DNA from: Novosphingobium decolorationis
Lineage (GTDB): Bacteria; Pseudomonadota; Alphaproteobacteria; Sphingomonadales; Sphingomonadaceae
Direction: 5' to 3'
Length of the DNA: 64,000 nt
NCBI RefSeq assembly: GCF_018417475.1
Contig: NZ_CP054856.1
Span: 3,379,001-3,443,000 of the forward strand
Of the stretch, positions 37,144-45,359 are shown one piece after another. How positions within the stretch are numbered: the stretch's first letter is position 1; every line of letters begins with the position of its first letter. Made by a program: the position numbers and the translations under genes. The notes below the pieces were generated by a model, which searched no databases, was not told the origin of the DNA, and saw only the letters and a list, made by a program, of their open reading frames with translations.

Positions 37144-38286
37144 TCAGGCCGAGATCTTGAGCAGCTTGATCGCGTCGGAATCGAGCACCTGGCCGCCCAC
37201 GCGCTTGGTCGCGTAGAAGTGGACGAAGGGCTTGTTGGTGAAGGGATCGCGCAGGATCGCGGTCGCGCTGCGTTCCGCGATGAGATAGCCCGCGCGGAAG
37301 TTGCCGAAGGCAATCGGGGTCGTGTTCGCCGCGACGTCGGGCATGTCCGAGGCCTCGACCACCGGGTAGCCGAGCAGGCGGTCGGGCTGGCCATCGACCA
37401 GGCCGGGCTGCCACAGGAAGGCGCCGTCGCTGGTCTTGAGCTTGCGCACCAGGGCCAGGGTCTGCGCGTTCATCACCCAGCTCGCGCCCTGGCGATGCCC
37501 GGCCTTGAGCGCGTGGACGAGGTCGATCAGCTTGAGCTCCGGGTTCGTGCCGAGCGTGCTGGCGTTGCCCGAGACGACATGCTGGAGCGTGCCGAACTGG
37601 CGCGTGGCATCGCCCGCCGTGCTGGTCGTGCCGGTGATGAAGCCCATCGGCTGGTTGGTGCCCGACCCCGAGACGAAGGCGGCCCCTTCGGCGCGGGCGA
37701 ACTCGGTCGCGATTTCGTCGGCAAGCCAGGTGGGCAAGTCGAAGCCGGCATCGTCGAGCATGGCCTGGCTGGCCGCCGGGTTGGCGTAGAGTTCACCCGT
37801 GGGCGGGGCGATCTCGGCGAAGCTGGGCGTTGCGGTCGCCGGGCGGGCTGCGGTCTCGCTGACCCAGCCCGAGGCGGTGCCGCCGGTCGAGATGAGCTTG
37901 CGGTAGCCCGCCGAGCCGGTCTGGACGACCTGGGCGATCGAACGGATCGGGCTGACCGACTTGAGGCGCGCGGCAATGAGGGCGTCGATCTCGCGCGGGA
38001 CGGCATAGCCGCCGTCAGAGGGCACGGCGCCCGAGATCGACTTCCACTCGGTCTCGCGCCCGGCGCGCAGGTAGCCATCGACGAAGCCCTTGAGCTCCAG
38101 GCTCGGCGCGCCTTCGGCAGAGCCGGCGATGACCGGGCGGGCGGCGGCACGGCTGACGCGTTCGAGGCGGGCTTTCACCTCGTCGACATCGCCGCGCAGG
38201 GCTTCGACGCTCTGTTCGGTCGCATCCATGCGGGTGACGAGGTCAAAGGACGAATCGAGCGATTCGGCCGGGACGGAATTTTCCAT
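37144..38286 (-). CDS. GTA g5-like major capsid protein (HK97 fold)
   Basis: A 380-aa HK97-fold coat protein. The first ~90 residues are a charged coiled coil (delta/scaffold domain) likely removed by the protease encoded next to it; the E-loop and P/A domains follow (SDGGYAVPREIDALI, GWVSETAARPATATPSF, FVSGSGTNQPMGF, GNFRAGYLIAERSATAILRD). Ribosome binding site AAAGGTGATACC. It is flanked by strong hairpins on both sides. Confidence 0.93.
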   Translation of the reverse strand: MENSVPAESLDSSFDLVTRMDATEQSVEALRGDVDEVKARLERVSRAAARPVIAGSAEGAPSLELKGFVDGYLRAGRETEWKSISGAVPSDGGYAVPREIDALIAARLKSVSPIRSIAQVVQTGSAGYRKLISTGGTASGWVSETAARPATATPSFAEIAPPTGELYANPAASQAMLDDAGFDLPTWLADEIATEFARAEGAAFVSGSGTNQPMGFITGTTSTAGDATRQFGTLQHVVSGNASTLGTNPELKLIDLVHALKAGHRQGASWVMNAQTLALVRKLKTSDGAFLWQPGLVDGQPDRLLGYPVVEASDMPDVAANTTPIAFGNFRAGYLIAERSATAILRDPFTNKPFVHFYATKRVGGQVLDSDAIKLLKISA

Positions 38287-38313
38287 GGGGTATCACCTTT
38301 CGCGGGGAGTGGA

Positions 38314-38332
38314 GCCGCCCGCGACGGGCGGC
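38314..38332 (-). other. Hairpin ahead of the GTA capsid gene
   Basis: A perfect 8-bp stem GCCGCCCG/CGGGCGGC with a 3-nt loop, 28 nt upstream of the capsid start codon. It may protect the 5' end of a processed capsid mRNA; that role is inference. Confidence 0.45.
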
Positions 38333-38372
38333 AGGGAAATGGGGGAAGGAAGAGGAGCGGTGGCCGTGGACC

Positions 38373-38816
38373 TCAGGAGACGAGGTGGACGCGCGCGCCG
38401 TGCTGCATGGGGTGGGTGACCAGGCTCACCTCGAAGAGATCGACGGCGAGTAGCTCGCGCCCCGCAGGGCCGGTGCGGCTGGTGCGGGCGCGGTAGCCGA
38501 AGGAGAGGCCGGTCACGCTCCCGCGCTTGAGGGCAAGGCCGGGTGCGGCTTCGGGCCGGTCGAGCGCGGCAATCACGCGCAGGCCCCGGGCATCCTCGGA
38601 AATGGCCTCGATCCAGCCGATGCGCAGGTCCGCGCGGTGCTGCCACAGGAGCGGCAGCGGGTCCTCACGCGCGGCCAGGGTGTGGGCAAAGGCGCCGCGC
38701 CGGATCGTGTCGCGGCCTGCATCGGGCGTGTCGAAGAGAGCCGCGTAGCCGGCAAAGCGCAGGGTGTTCCCGGGCGCGGGCTCGGGCGCGTGGGCAAGCG
38801 GGGCGGGCGCGATCAT
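38373..38816 (-). CDS. GTA g4-like HK97 prohead protease
   Basis: A 147-aa prohead maturation protease with the family pattern RFAGYAALFDTPDAGRDTIRRGAF at the start, PLLWQHR with the catalytic-type His (about 59), and a GLSFGYRAR Ser-containing segment (about 104). It should remove the capsid delta domain. ATGA overlap with the upstream small membrane protein. Confidence 0.88.
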   Translation of the reverse strand: MIAPAPLAHAPEPAPGNTLRFAGYAALFDTPDAGRDTIRRGAFAHTLAAREDPLPLLWQHRADLRIGWIEAISEDARGLRVIAALDRPEAAPGLALKRGSVTGLSFGYRARTSRTGPAGRELLAVDLFEVSLVTHPMQHGARVHLVS

Positions 38817-39121
38817 CGCAGCATCTCCGTGGCGCCGAGCCGGACCGCGAGGCCCAGCAAGAGCAGGGCCAGCACCCCGCGCACCGCCCAGCCGACCGCG
38901 GCGTTGCGCGCGCTGGTCTTGGCGTCGCGCCAGGCGCGCAGCAGTTCGCGCAGCTCGGAGAGGTCCTCGGGCGCAGTGTCGTCATCGAGGCCGATGAGCA
39001 TCAGCATGCGCTGAGCGCCCACTTCGCTTGCTTCTTCGACAATGGCGCGCAGTGTCACCAGGTCCGAGCCTTCGGCCGCGGCCTGCGCGAGGAGGCCGAC
39101 CAGCATGTCCTTCTGATTCAC
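38813..39121 (-). CDS. Small membrane protein in the GTA operon (DUF6127-like)
   Basis: 102 aa. Residues 1-75 are helical and acidic (SDLVTLRAIVEEASEVGAQR), and a single membrane span follows near the C-terminus (VGWAVRGVLALLLLGLAV). It sits at the g3.5 position between portal and protease with ATGA overlaps on both sides. It resembles the sphingomonad family DUF6127; function unknown. A membrane protein inside a head gene block is unusual. Confidence 0.65.
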   Translation of the reverse strand: MNQKDMLVGLLAQAAAEGSDLVTLRAIVEEASEVGAQRMLMLIGLDDDTAPEDLSELRELLRAWRDAKTSARNAAVGWAVRGVLALLLLGLAVRLGATEMLR

Positions 39122-40314
39122 GATTTGTTCTCCGGTTGGCCGGTCTTGGGGGTGGGCGAAGCGGCAGGCGGGGACGAGCGGGGAGGGAGCCCCAGCAGGG
39201 CGCGCTTCTCGTCCGCATCGAGGAAATCCGCGTCCGAGACCTGCGCCCAGAGCCGCTCGCGGTCCTCGGCCAGGGCGGGCACCCGGTCGAGGTCGATGGC
39301 GAGATCGGCCTCGGGAAACCAGGGGCTGAGCGCTTCGGTCAGGCCGGACAGCAGCTTGGCGGCCAGCGGCAGGAGGGTCAGGCGCCAGAGCGCGCGGTTG
39401 GCCTCGCGGTAATTGGCGTAGGTCGCATCGCCCGGCAGGCCCAGCAGCATCGGGGGAACCCCGAAGGCCAGCGCCACGTCGCGCGCGGCGGCGGCTTTCA
39501 GCGTGGCGAAGTCCATGTCCGCCGGGCTCATCGCCATGGCCTGCCAGGTGAGCCCGCCTTCAAGCAGCATTGGGCGCCCGGCGTTGCCCGCGCCTGAAAA
39601 GGCGCTCGACAGCTCGCTCTTGAGGCGTTCGAACTGGTCGGGGCTGAGCGGCGTGCCCTCGCCGGTGTCGTAGACCAGCGCGCCAGAGGGACGGGCGGCG
39701 TTCTCAAGCAGCTGGCGGTTCCATTCCGAAGCCGCGTTGTGGGTGGCGACGGCCTGATCGGCCGCGCATAGGCAGCCCGCGCCGTAATGGTCGTCGCCCG
39801 GGTGGAAGTGGCGGATATGGACGAGGTTGGGCGAGGCGTCCTCATCCAGCGCGGGGATCGTGATGCGCTTGCCCGCGACCTCGTAGGTATAAGCAGTGGG
39901 CCAGCCGTCGCCGCCGGCAAGGACGGTGATGCGCTCGGGGCGCAGGGCGAAGAGCTCGACCGGGTGGCCGCGCGCGTCCTTGAGGATCTGCACGTAGGCA
40001 TTGCCGTGAAGGAGCAACTGCGCGGCGAGTGTTTCGAGGAGCGACTGGCCCGCGCTGGTCGCGTTCACCAGCCGGGCGAGCGCGGGATCGGCGGGCTTGA
40101 GGGGCGCGCCTGCGATGCCCTCGGCCACGAGGCGCACCGCGCGCTGGGCGACCGGGTTCTCGAGATAGGCGCGCTGGACGGCGCCGGTGTATTCATAGGG
40201 CGCGCGGCCGGAGGCTCCCTCGGCGAAGTACCAGGGCGAGGTGGCGCCGCGCGCCAGCGGCACGCGCGCGGTTTCGCCCTTGAAGGCGGCGGCAAGCGTA
40301 TCGAGGAAGGACAT
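39118..40314 (-). CDS. GTA g3-like portal protein
   Basis: A 398-aa HK97-type portal. Family marks: NPVAQRAVRLVAEGIAGAPL, LLLHGNAYVQIL, the stem/crown region and FGVPPMLLGLPGDATYANYR. The C-terminus is proline rich. ATG 40314 is chosen (ribosome binding site GAGAAAGG); the frame runs open well upstream but that part is not protein-like. The portal is the dodecameric gate for DNA packaging. Confidence 0.92.
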   Translation of the reverse strand: MSFLDTLAAAFKGETARVPLARGATSPWYFAEGASGRAPYEYTGAVQRAYLENPVAQRAVRLVAEGIAGAPLKPADPALARLVNATSAGQSLLETLAAQLLLHGNAYVQILKDARGHPVELFALRPERITVLAGGDGWPTAYTYEVAGKRITIPALDEDASPNLVHIRHFHPGDDHYGAGCLCAADQAVATHNAASEWNRQLLENAARPSGALVYDTGEGTPLSPDQFERLKSELSSAFSGAGNAGRPMLLEGGLTWQAMAMSPADMDFATLKAAAARDVALAFGVPPMLLGLPGDATYANYREANRALWRLTLLPLAAKLLSGLTEALSPWFPEADLAIDLDRVPALAEDRERLWAQVSDADFLDADEKRALLGLPPRSSPPAASPTPKTGQPENKS

Positions 40315-40399
40315 GACCGGCCTTTCTCCCGCAAGCGGGACAAGCAAAGGGATGGGAGGAGGAGGGGCAGAAGCCCTGATGCAGAGGCTTTTCGCCCTA

Positions 40400-41734
40400 T
40401 CAGGCGAGGCGCACGCGCGGCTGCGCGCTCTTGCCCAGAAGCAGTTCGGTGAGCGCCCAGACGAGCGCGTCGGCGCGGTCGGGTGAGCGGCCGGGACCCT
40501 GGTAGGTGCCTCCGGCGAGGAGGCCGCACATCTCGTCCTCGAGATCGGGGAAGGTGCCTGCGTGGCGCACCCGTCCCGCCTCGTAGAGCGCGGCGACAGG
40601 TTCGGCGCGGGCGACCTTGCCCCGGCTGGCGTGGACAAGCCGCAAGGGGAGGGCGAGGTTCGCGGCGCGCAGGACGCTGGCAACCATCGCGCCGCCCTGG
40701 TTGGCTTCGGCAATGACACGTTCGGCCTGCCAGACCGAGGCGGCACTGGCGGCCGCACGGGCCCAGCGCTCGGGGCTGGCCTTGCGCACCGAGGCGTCGG
40801 CGAGGACATGGGCACGGCCCGTCGAATCGAGGCCCGCGACTACGATCCCGCAGGCATCCCCGCCCGCCGAGGCCGGGGGGTCGATCCCGACGACAACGCG
40901 TACGAGGTCGGTCGGCGCGGCTTCGCGGCAGGCTTCGAGAAGCGCGCGGCTCCACAGTGCGCCCTCTATGTCGGCGAGAAGTTCGCCATCGAGCTCCTGG
41001 CGCCCCAGCTGGCTCTGCCCATAGGCGCGGCGCACGTGGGAGAGGAAAGCGGGCGGCAGGTTGGCCGCGTTGTCTTCGGTGCGGCCCCGGGTGATGGCGA
41101 GCGTTTCGTCCGGCTCGGCCAGGAGCCGGGTGACGAGGGGGACCGCGCGCGGCGTGGTGGTGGCGGCAAGCTGGGGGCGTTCGCCCAGGCGCAGACCCAG
41201 AACGAGGTTGTCGTAGGCGCGCACCGCGCGCTCGGAGGCGTTGTCCCACTTGGCGATTTCGTCGCACCAGGCGTGGCTGTGCTGGGGACCGCGCAGCGAT
41301 TCGGGCTCGGCGGCGGAGAACAGGAGAGCCTGTGCGCCATTGGGCCAGACGAGGCGGCGCAGCGAGGGTTCAAAGACAGGGCGGCGGCGCGCGGGGCAGA
41401 TGGCAAGGAGGCCGCTCTCGCCTTCGACCATGACCGCGCGCACTTCGGGCAGGCTGGCCCCGACAAGGGCGATGCGGGCGTTCGGGTCGCGTTCGGCGAC
41501 GCTGCGCACCCATTCGGCCCCGGCACGGGTCTTGCCAAAGCCGCGTCCGGCCATGATCAGCCAGGTGCGCCAGTCGCCTTCGGGGGCCAGCTGTTCGGGG
41601 CGCGCCCAGAGCTTCCAGTGGGTTTCCAGTTCCTCGCGCTCGGCCTCGGTCAGGGCGCGCAGGACCTGATGGCGGTGTTCGGGCGCCATGGCCAGGAGGA
41701 TGCCCAGGTGTTCACTGTGCATCGCAGGCCCCAT
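40400..41734 (-). CDS. GTA g2-like large terminase (packaging ATPase/nuclease)
   Basis: A 444-aa terminase. Walker A is MAGRGFGKTRAGAEW (about 69), Walker B-like CDEIAKWD (about 145), and the C-terminal nuclease has VVGIDPPASAGGDACGIVV (about 270) and acidic ligands near DRADALVWALTELL. In RcGTA this enzyme packages roughly random host DNA by headful. The start at 41734 is uncertain; a second ATG lies four codons later. It overlaps the small terminase gene by 23 nt. Confidence 0.92.
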   Translation of the reverse strand: MGPAMHSEHLGILLAMAPEHRHQVLRALTEAEREELETHWKLWARPEQLAPEGDWRTWLIMAGRGFGKTRAGAEWVRSVAERDPNARIALVGASLPEVRAVMVEGESGLLAICPARRRPVFEPSLRRLVWPNGAQALLFSAAEPESLRGPQHSHAWCDEIAKWDNASERAVRAYDNLVLGLRLGERPQLAATTTPRAVPLVTRLLAEPDETLAITRGRTEDNAANLPPAFLSHVRRAYGQSQLGRQELDGELLADIEGALWSRALLEACREAAPTDLVRVVVGIDPPASAGGDACGIVVAGLDSTGRAHVLADASVRKASPERWARAAASAASVWQAERVIAEANQGGAMVASVLRAANLALPLRLVHASRGKVARAEPVAALYEAGRVRHAGTFPDLEDEMCGLLAGGTYQGPGRSPDRADALVWALTELLLGKSAQPRVRLA

Positions 41735-42227
41735 CGTTTCCGGCAGGGGAGGGCGCGGTATCGAAGCTGCGGGCGCGCATTTTCTCGATCTTGGCGTTGA
41801 TCGAATCGAGAATGGCCTCGCTGTTGCGGTTCTCCACGATGGCGCGCTGGCGGGCCGCGGATTCGCGGTGCGCGGTCAGCAGGCGAAAGGCGGTGGCGTT
41901 GTCGAAGACGCGGGTGCCGCGCTTCGCGCCCGTCGGCGGCTTGATCTCCCCTTCGCGCAGGCGCTGGAGGAGGGTCATTTCCAGGTGGTCGTAGCCCTCG
42001 CACAGGGCTTCCTGCCACTGGCGGTAGAATTCGGGATCGTCGCGCCGCGCCTCGTAGGCGGTGGAGCTGGCAACCCCTGCGGCCTTGGCCGAGGCGCTGA
42101 CGTTCGAGGTGGCGGCCAGTTCGGCCAGGAAGCGCCTGCGCCAGTTGCGCGGGGCCGCAGGCTTCTTGGCAGGGGCACGCGTCCGTTCCGGGCGCGCGCC
42201 ACCTGCGGACGAGGTCGTGTCCGCCAT
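41712..42227 (-). CDS. GTA g1-like small terminase
   Basis: A 171-aa protein. An N-terminal Pro/Ala/Lys-rich arm is followed by a helix-turn-helix segment (FLAELAATSNVSASAKAAGVASSTAYEAR, seen as two short helices around 55-75), then coiled coil; this is the pattern of the GTA small terminase, which lowers DNA sequence preference compared with phage TerS. It is the first gene of the GTA operon; a strong promoter-like site lies 80 nt upstream. ATG 42227 was chosen because upstream codons in frame run into the promoter region. Confidence 0.8.
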   Translation of the reverse strand: MADTTSSAGGARPERTRAPAKKPAAPRNWRRRFLAELAATSNVSASAKAAGVASSTAYEARRDDPEFYRQWQEALCEGYDHLEMTLLQRLREGEIKPPTGAKRGTRVFDNATAFRLLTAHRESAARQRAIVENRNSEAILDSINAKIEKMRARSFDTAPSPAGNDGACDAQ

Positions 42228-42305
42228 GGGCTCTCCGTGTGGGCATCGATGGAAGGGGAAGGCCGGGCGGAGCGATTCGCAGGTCCCATCCGGCGCTGTT
42301 CCCCT

Positions 42306-42334
42306 TATGTACCAATATGGGCATGCAATGTCAA
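42306..42334 (-). promoter_or_regulatory. Candidate sigma-70 type promoter of the GTA operon
   Basis: On the minus strand TTGACA (42334-42329), a 17-nt spacer, then TACATA (42311-42306). This is the best vegetative-type promoter match seen in the window; a start near 42299 would give a leader of about 70 nt before the small terminase gene. Confidence 0.65.
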
Positions 42335-42339
42335 GCTCA

Positions 42340-42356
42340 ATAACCAGATAGGTTAT
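42340..42356. promoter_or_regulatory. Inverted repeat upstream of the GTA promoter
   Basis: ATAACC (42340-42345), a 5-nt spacer, GGTTAT (42351-42356). It lies just upstream of the candidate -35 box, where an activator would sit, and about 65 nt before the divergent yqaA-like gene. The binding protein is unknown; in Rhodobacter a GTA activator (GafA) works at the equivalent promoter. Confidence 0.5.
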
Positions 42357-42419
42357 CGCTTGCCGCGCTGCAGCGACGCGATTAAGCACACGGACCTGAG
42401 TGATTAACCGGGGTTCCTG

Positions 42420-43058
42420 ATGCTGCGTCGCCTTTACGATTGGACCATGGCCAAGGCGTCGCACCGCCACGCCGAACGCTGGCTGGCGGGGGTATCCTTC
42501 GTCGAATCGAGCTTCTTTCCGATCCCGCCGCACCCGCTGCTGGGCCTCATGTGCCTGGCCGAGCCGAAGAAGGCGGTGCGCTTTGCCGCGATCACCACGC
42601 TGGCCTCGGTGCTGGGGGGCGTGTTCGGTTACCTGATCGGCTATTTCCTCTATGACCTGGTCGGGGAGCCGATGCTGGCCGCGCTGGGCCTTGCGGAGAG
42701 TTTTCCCAAGGTGCGCTGCTACTTCCAGGCGCACGGCGAGCTGGCCGTGCTGCTGGGGGCGATGACGCCGCTGCCGTTCAAGCTGCTGACGATCATGGCC
42801 GGGTTCATGGAGATGAACTTCCTGACCTTCGTGATTTCCGCGCTGGTCGGGCGCGGCGTGATCTTCATGACGGTGGGCGTGCTCTTCCGCCTGTTCGGGG
42901 CCCCGATCAAGGCGATCATCGACAAGCACCTGGGCAAGGTGACGGCGCTCTTCGGCGTTCTCCTGGTGGGTGGCTTCGCGGTGCTCTCGCTGGTGGGCGG
43001 CAGTGCGAAGGAAACGCAGGAAACCTGCGCGCCAAGCGAGCTCGCCGCTCCGGCCTGA
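42420..43058 (+). CDS. YqaA/DedA-like (VTT-domain) inner-membrane protein
   Basis: A 212-aa membrane protein of the YqaA branch: FVESSFFPIPPHPLL near the start, then LGGVFGYLIGYFLYD, and several hydrophobic spans (about 50-80, 110-130, 140-165, 180-200). VTT-domain relatives are lipid-transport or membrane-homeostasis proteins. It is divergent from the GTA operon and shares the intergenic control region. Confidence 0.82.
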   Translation: MLRRLYDWTMAKASHRHAERWLAGVSFVESSFFPIPPHPLLGLMCLAEPKKAVRFAAITTLASVLGGVFGYLIGYFLYDLVGEPMLAALGLAESFPKVRCYFQAHGELAVLLGAMTPLPFKLLTIMAGFMEMNFLTFVISALVGRGVIFMTVGVLFRLFGAPIKAIIDKHLGKVTALFGVLLVGGFAVLSLVGGSAKETQETCAPSELAAPA

Positions 43059-43171
43059 TCCGGGCGCCCGGTCCAAGGAACCTTGCGGGTCTTCCCGCGC
43101 TTCTCCTGTGAATTTCGCAGACGGGCCGCGCGCCGCAGCGAGGCCCTGCGCGCAGCAGGAGGAATTGACCG

Positions 43172-43726
43172 ATGCCGTTCAAGATTGCCGTCGTCGTGGG
43201 AAGCATCCGCGCCGGGTCCACCAACCGCAAGGTTGCCGAGGCGCTGACCCGGCTGGACGCGGCGAGGGGGCACACTTTCACCTTCGCCGACATCTCCGGC
43301 CTGCCGCTCTACACCGAAGAGGACGACGAGACGCAGGCCCCCGAGGTCAAGGCGCTCAAGGCGCTGATCGCGGAGGCCGATGGCGTGATCTTCGCGACGC
43401 CTGAATACAACCGCTCTATGCCCGGTGTGCTCAAGAACGCGATCGACCAAGCCTCGCGCCCCTATGGGCAGAACAGCTGGCTGGGGAAGCCGGCCGCCGT
43501 CTTCGGCGTGTCGCCCAGCGCGATCGGCACCGCCATGGCCCAGCAGCACCTGCGCAACGTGATCGCGTGCCTGGGCATGCCCACGCTGACCCAGCCCGAA
43601 GTCTTCCTGCAGTGGAAGGACGATCTCCTGACCGAGGAGGGCACCGTGGGCGAGGGCTCGGCCGACTTCCTTGGCGGCTTCCTGGAGAAGTTTCTCGACC
43701 TGGTGGCGCTGCACGCCAGGGCCTGA
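43172..43726 (+). CDS. NAD(P)H-dependent FMN reductase (ChrR/YieF-like)
   Basis: A 184-aa flavodoxin-like reductase. The FMN site GSIRAGSTNRK (about 10-20) and the TPEYNRSMPGVLKNAIDQAS block (about 76-95) are typical of chromate/quinone reductases. Probably protects against quinones and peroxide. Ribosome binding site AGGAGGAATTGACCG. Confidence 0.88.
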   Translation: MPFKIAVVVGSIRAGSTNRKVAEALTRLDAARGHTFTFADISGLPLYTEEDDETQAPEVKALKALIAEADGVIFATPEYNRSMPGVLKNAIDQASRPYGQNSWLGKPAAVFGVSPSAIGTAMAQQHLRNVIACLGMPTLTQPEVFLQWKDDLLTEEGTVGEGSADFLGGFLEKFLDLVALHARA

Positions 43727-43751
43727 TCGCCTTTTTCCCCTCAAGGGCATG

Positions 43752-43792
43752 AAAAAAGGGCGGCCCGGGATCGAAACCCGGCCGCCCTTTTT
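43752..43792. terminator. Bidirectional terminator between the FMN reductase gene and spt
   Basis: An A-tract and GGGCGGCCCGGG arm pairs with CCCGGCCGCCC and a T-tract around an ATCGAAA loop. It serves the two convergent genes on either side. Confidence 0.88.
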
Positions 43793-43816
43793 CGTGCGGA
43801 ACTGTCCCTAGAAGAA

Positions 43817-45055
43817 TCAGCCCAGAATGTTCACGGCCTCGCCCGCGCGGGTGAACATGCCGATGATCTGCTGGACCTGCTCGGCCGAGTGTTCGGCGCA
43901 GAGCGAGCAGCGCAGCAGCGTCATGTTGGCCGGGGTCGCCGGGGGACGCGCAAGGTTGACGTAGAGACCTTCGTGCAGGAGCGCTTCCCACATCGCCGCG
44001 CCGCGTTCCAGGTCAGGCATGATGACCGAGATAATCGCGCTCTGCGGCTCGGTGGTGCCGAGCTGGAAGCCCGCGTCGGTCAGGCCCTTGTGCAGCGTCT
44101 TGGAGTTTTCCCAGAGATGCGCGCGCTTTTCGCCCGCATCCATCAGCTTGCGGATCGAGGTGCAGGCCGTGGCGACGACGCTCGGCGGAAGGCTGGCGGT
44201 GAAGACGTAGGGGCGGCAGACGAGGCGCATGACCTCGAACTTGGGGTGGTTCGAGACGCAGAAACCACCGACCGTGCCGACCGACTTGGAGAAGGTGCCG
44301 ATCACGAAGTCGACATCGTCGAGCACACCCTGCTCTTCGGCAACGCCGCGGCCGTTGGGGCCGATGAAGCCCATCGAGTGCGCTTCATCGACAAGGACCA
44401 TCGCGCCGTACTTCTTGGCGACCGCGATCATCTCCTTGAGCGGAGCGATGTCGCCCAGCATCGAGTAGACGCCTTCCAGCACGACCAGCTTGCCCGCGCC
44501 TTCGGGAATGCGGCGCAGGCGCTTTTCCATGGCCTCGATGTCGTTGTGCTTGAAGGGCACGACTTCGGCGTCGCCCATCTTGCACCCGTCCCAGATCGAG
44601 GCGTGGCTGTCGATGTCGAGGACGATGTAGTCGCCCTTGCCGGCGATCGTCGAGATGATGCCCAGGTTCGCCTGGTAGCCGGTCGAGAAGACCATGGCGT
44701 GCTTCATGTCGTAGAAGTCGCAGAGCGCCTGCTCGACCGCCTTGTGCGGCGAGTAGGTGCCGTTGAGCACGCGGCTGCCGGTCGTGCCCGAGCCGAAATC
44801 GTCGAGCGCCTGCTTGCCCGCCGCGATGACGTCAGGGTCGAAGGTCATGCCCATGTAGTTGTAGGTGCCGAGCAGGATGGTCTCGCGCCCGTTGCACATC
44901 GCGACCGTGGGCGAGATCACGCGCTCCATGACGAGGCCGAAGGGATCGGTGACGCCGGTGGAGAGCAGGTCGCTGCGCATCTTGATGAGCGGGTCGAACT
45001 TGCTGAACAGGTCGGCGTGCTCGGCCGTCTGGTTTTCGCTGATCATGTCGGTCAT
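43817..45055 (-). CDS. spt: Serine palmitoyltransferase
   Basis: A 412-aa PLP enzyme of the alpha-oxoamine synthase family condensing L-serine with a fatty acyl thioester to 3-ketodihydrosphingosine, the first step of sphingolipid synthesis. It closely matches the Sphingomonas enzyme as I recall it (TILLGTYNYMGMTFDPDVIAAGK, SMLGDIAPLKEM). PLP lysine is Lys257 in GTFSKSVG, with His151 (DSHASIWDG), Asp223 and His226 (VDEAH). ATG 45055 is 12 nt after the ACP gene; soluble, homodimeric in sphingomonads. No other sphingolipid gene is adjacent. Confidence 0.93.
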   Translation of the reverse strand: MTDMISENQTAEHADLFSKFDPLIKMRSDLLSTGVTDPFGLVMERVISPTVAMCNGRETILLGTYNYMGMTFDPDVIAAGKQALDDFGSGTTGSRVLNGTYSPHKAVEQALCDFYDMKHAMVFSTGYQANLGIISTIAGKGDYIVLDIDSHASIWDGCKMGDAEVVPFKHNDIEAMEKRLRRIPEGAGKLVVLEGVYSMLGDIAPLKEMIAVAKKYGAMVLVDEAHSMGFIGPNGRGVAEEQGVLDDVDFVIGTFSKSVGTVGGFCVSNHPKFEVMRLVCRPYVFTASLPPSVVATACTSIRKLMDAGEKRAHLWENSKTLHKGLTDAGFQLGTTEPQSAIISVIMPDLERGAAMWEALLHEGLYVNLARPPATPANMTLLRCSLCAEHSAEQVQQIIGMFTRAGEAVNILG

Positions 45056-45066
45056 ACTGGTTTCTT

Positions 45067-45312
45067 TCAGCCCTGCAGCTTCATCACCGCGTCGACGAGC
45101 TGGCCGAAGTTCTCGATCTCGGCCTGCTGGTTCATCGAGATGATGATGTCGAATTCGTCCTCGATGGCGGCCACGAAGTCCATGACGGTCAGGCTGTCGA
45201 ATTCCAGGTCGTCGGTGAAGCGCGTGGCGTCGGTGATCGCGACTTCCTTCTTGTTGAAGGGTTCGATCAGGGCGATGATGCGGGCCGAAACGTCTTGGCG
45301 GTCCATGGTCAT
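45067..45312 (-). CDS. acpR: Acyl carrier protein of the sphingolipid pathway (AcpR-like)
   Basis: An 81-aa acyl carrier protein. The phosphopantetheine Ser is Ser40 in LEFDSLTVMDF; the helix II end and acidic surface are typical. It is immediately upstream of spt, the arrangement described in Sphingomonas, where this carrier delivers the acyl group to the transferase. ATG 45312 is preferred to 45306 because of GGAG 8 nt upstream. Confidence 0.88.
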   Translation of the reverse strand: MTMDRQDVSARIIALIEPFNKKEVAITDATRFTDDLEFDSLTVMDFVAAIEDEFDIIISMNQQAEIENFGQLVDAVMKLQG

Positions 45313-45359
45313 TGATAACTCCGTAAGGTCCGGGGCGCTCTGTGGTCCGGAAATGCGGC

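Noticed and set aside
27953..42227. Prophage
   Set aside because: No integrase, repressor, replication, lysis or attachment sites were seen, and the gene order is that of RcGTA.
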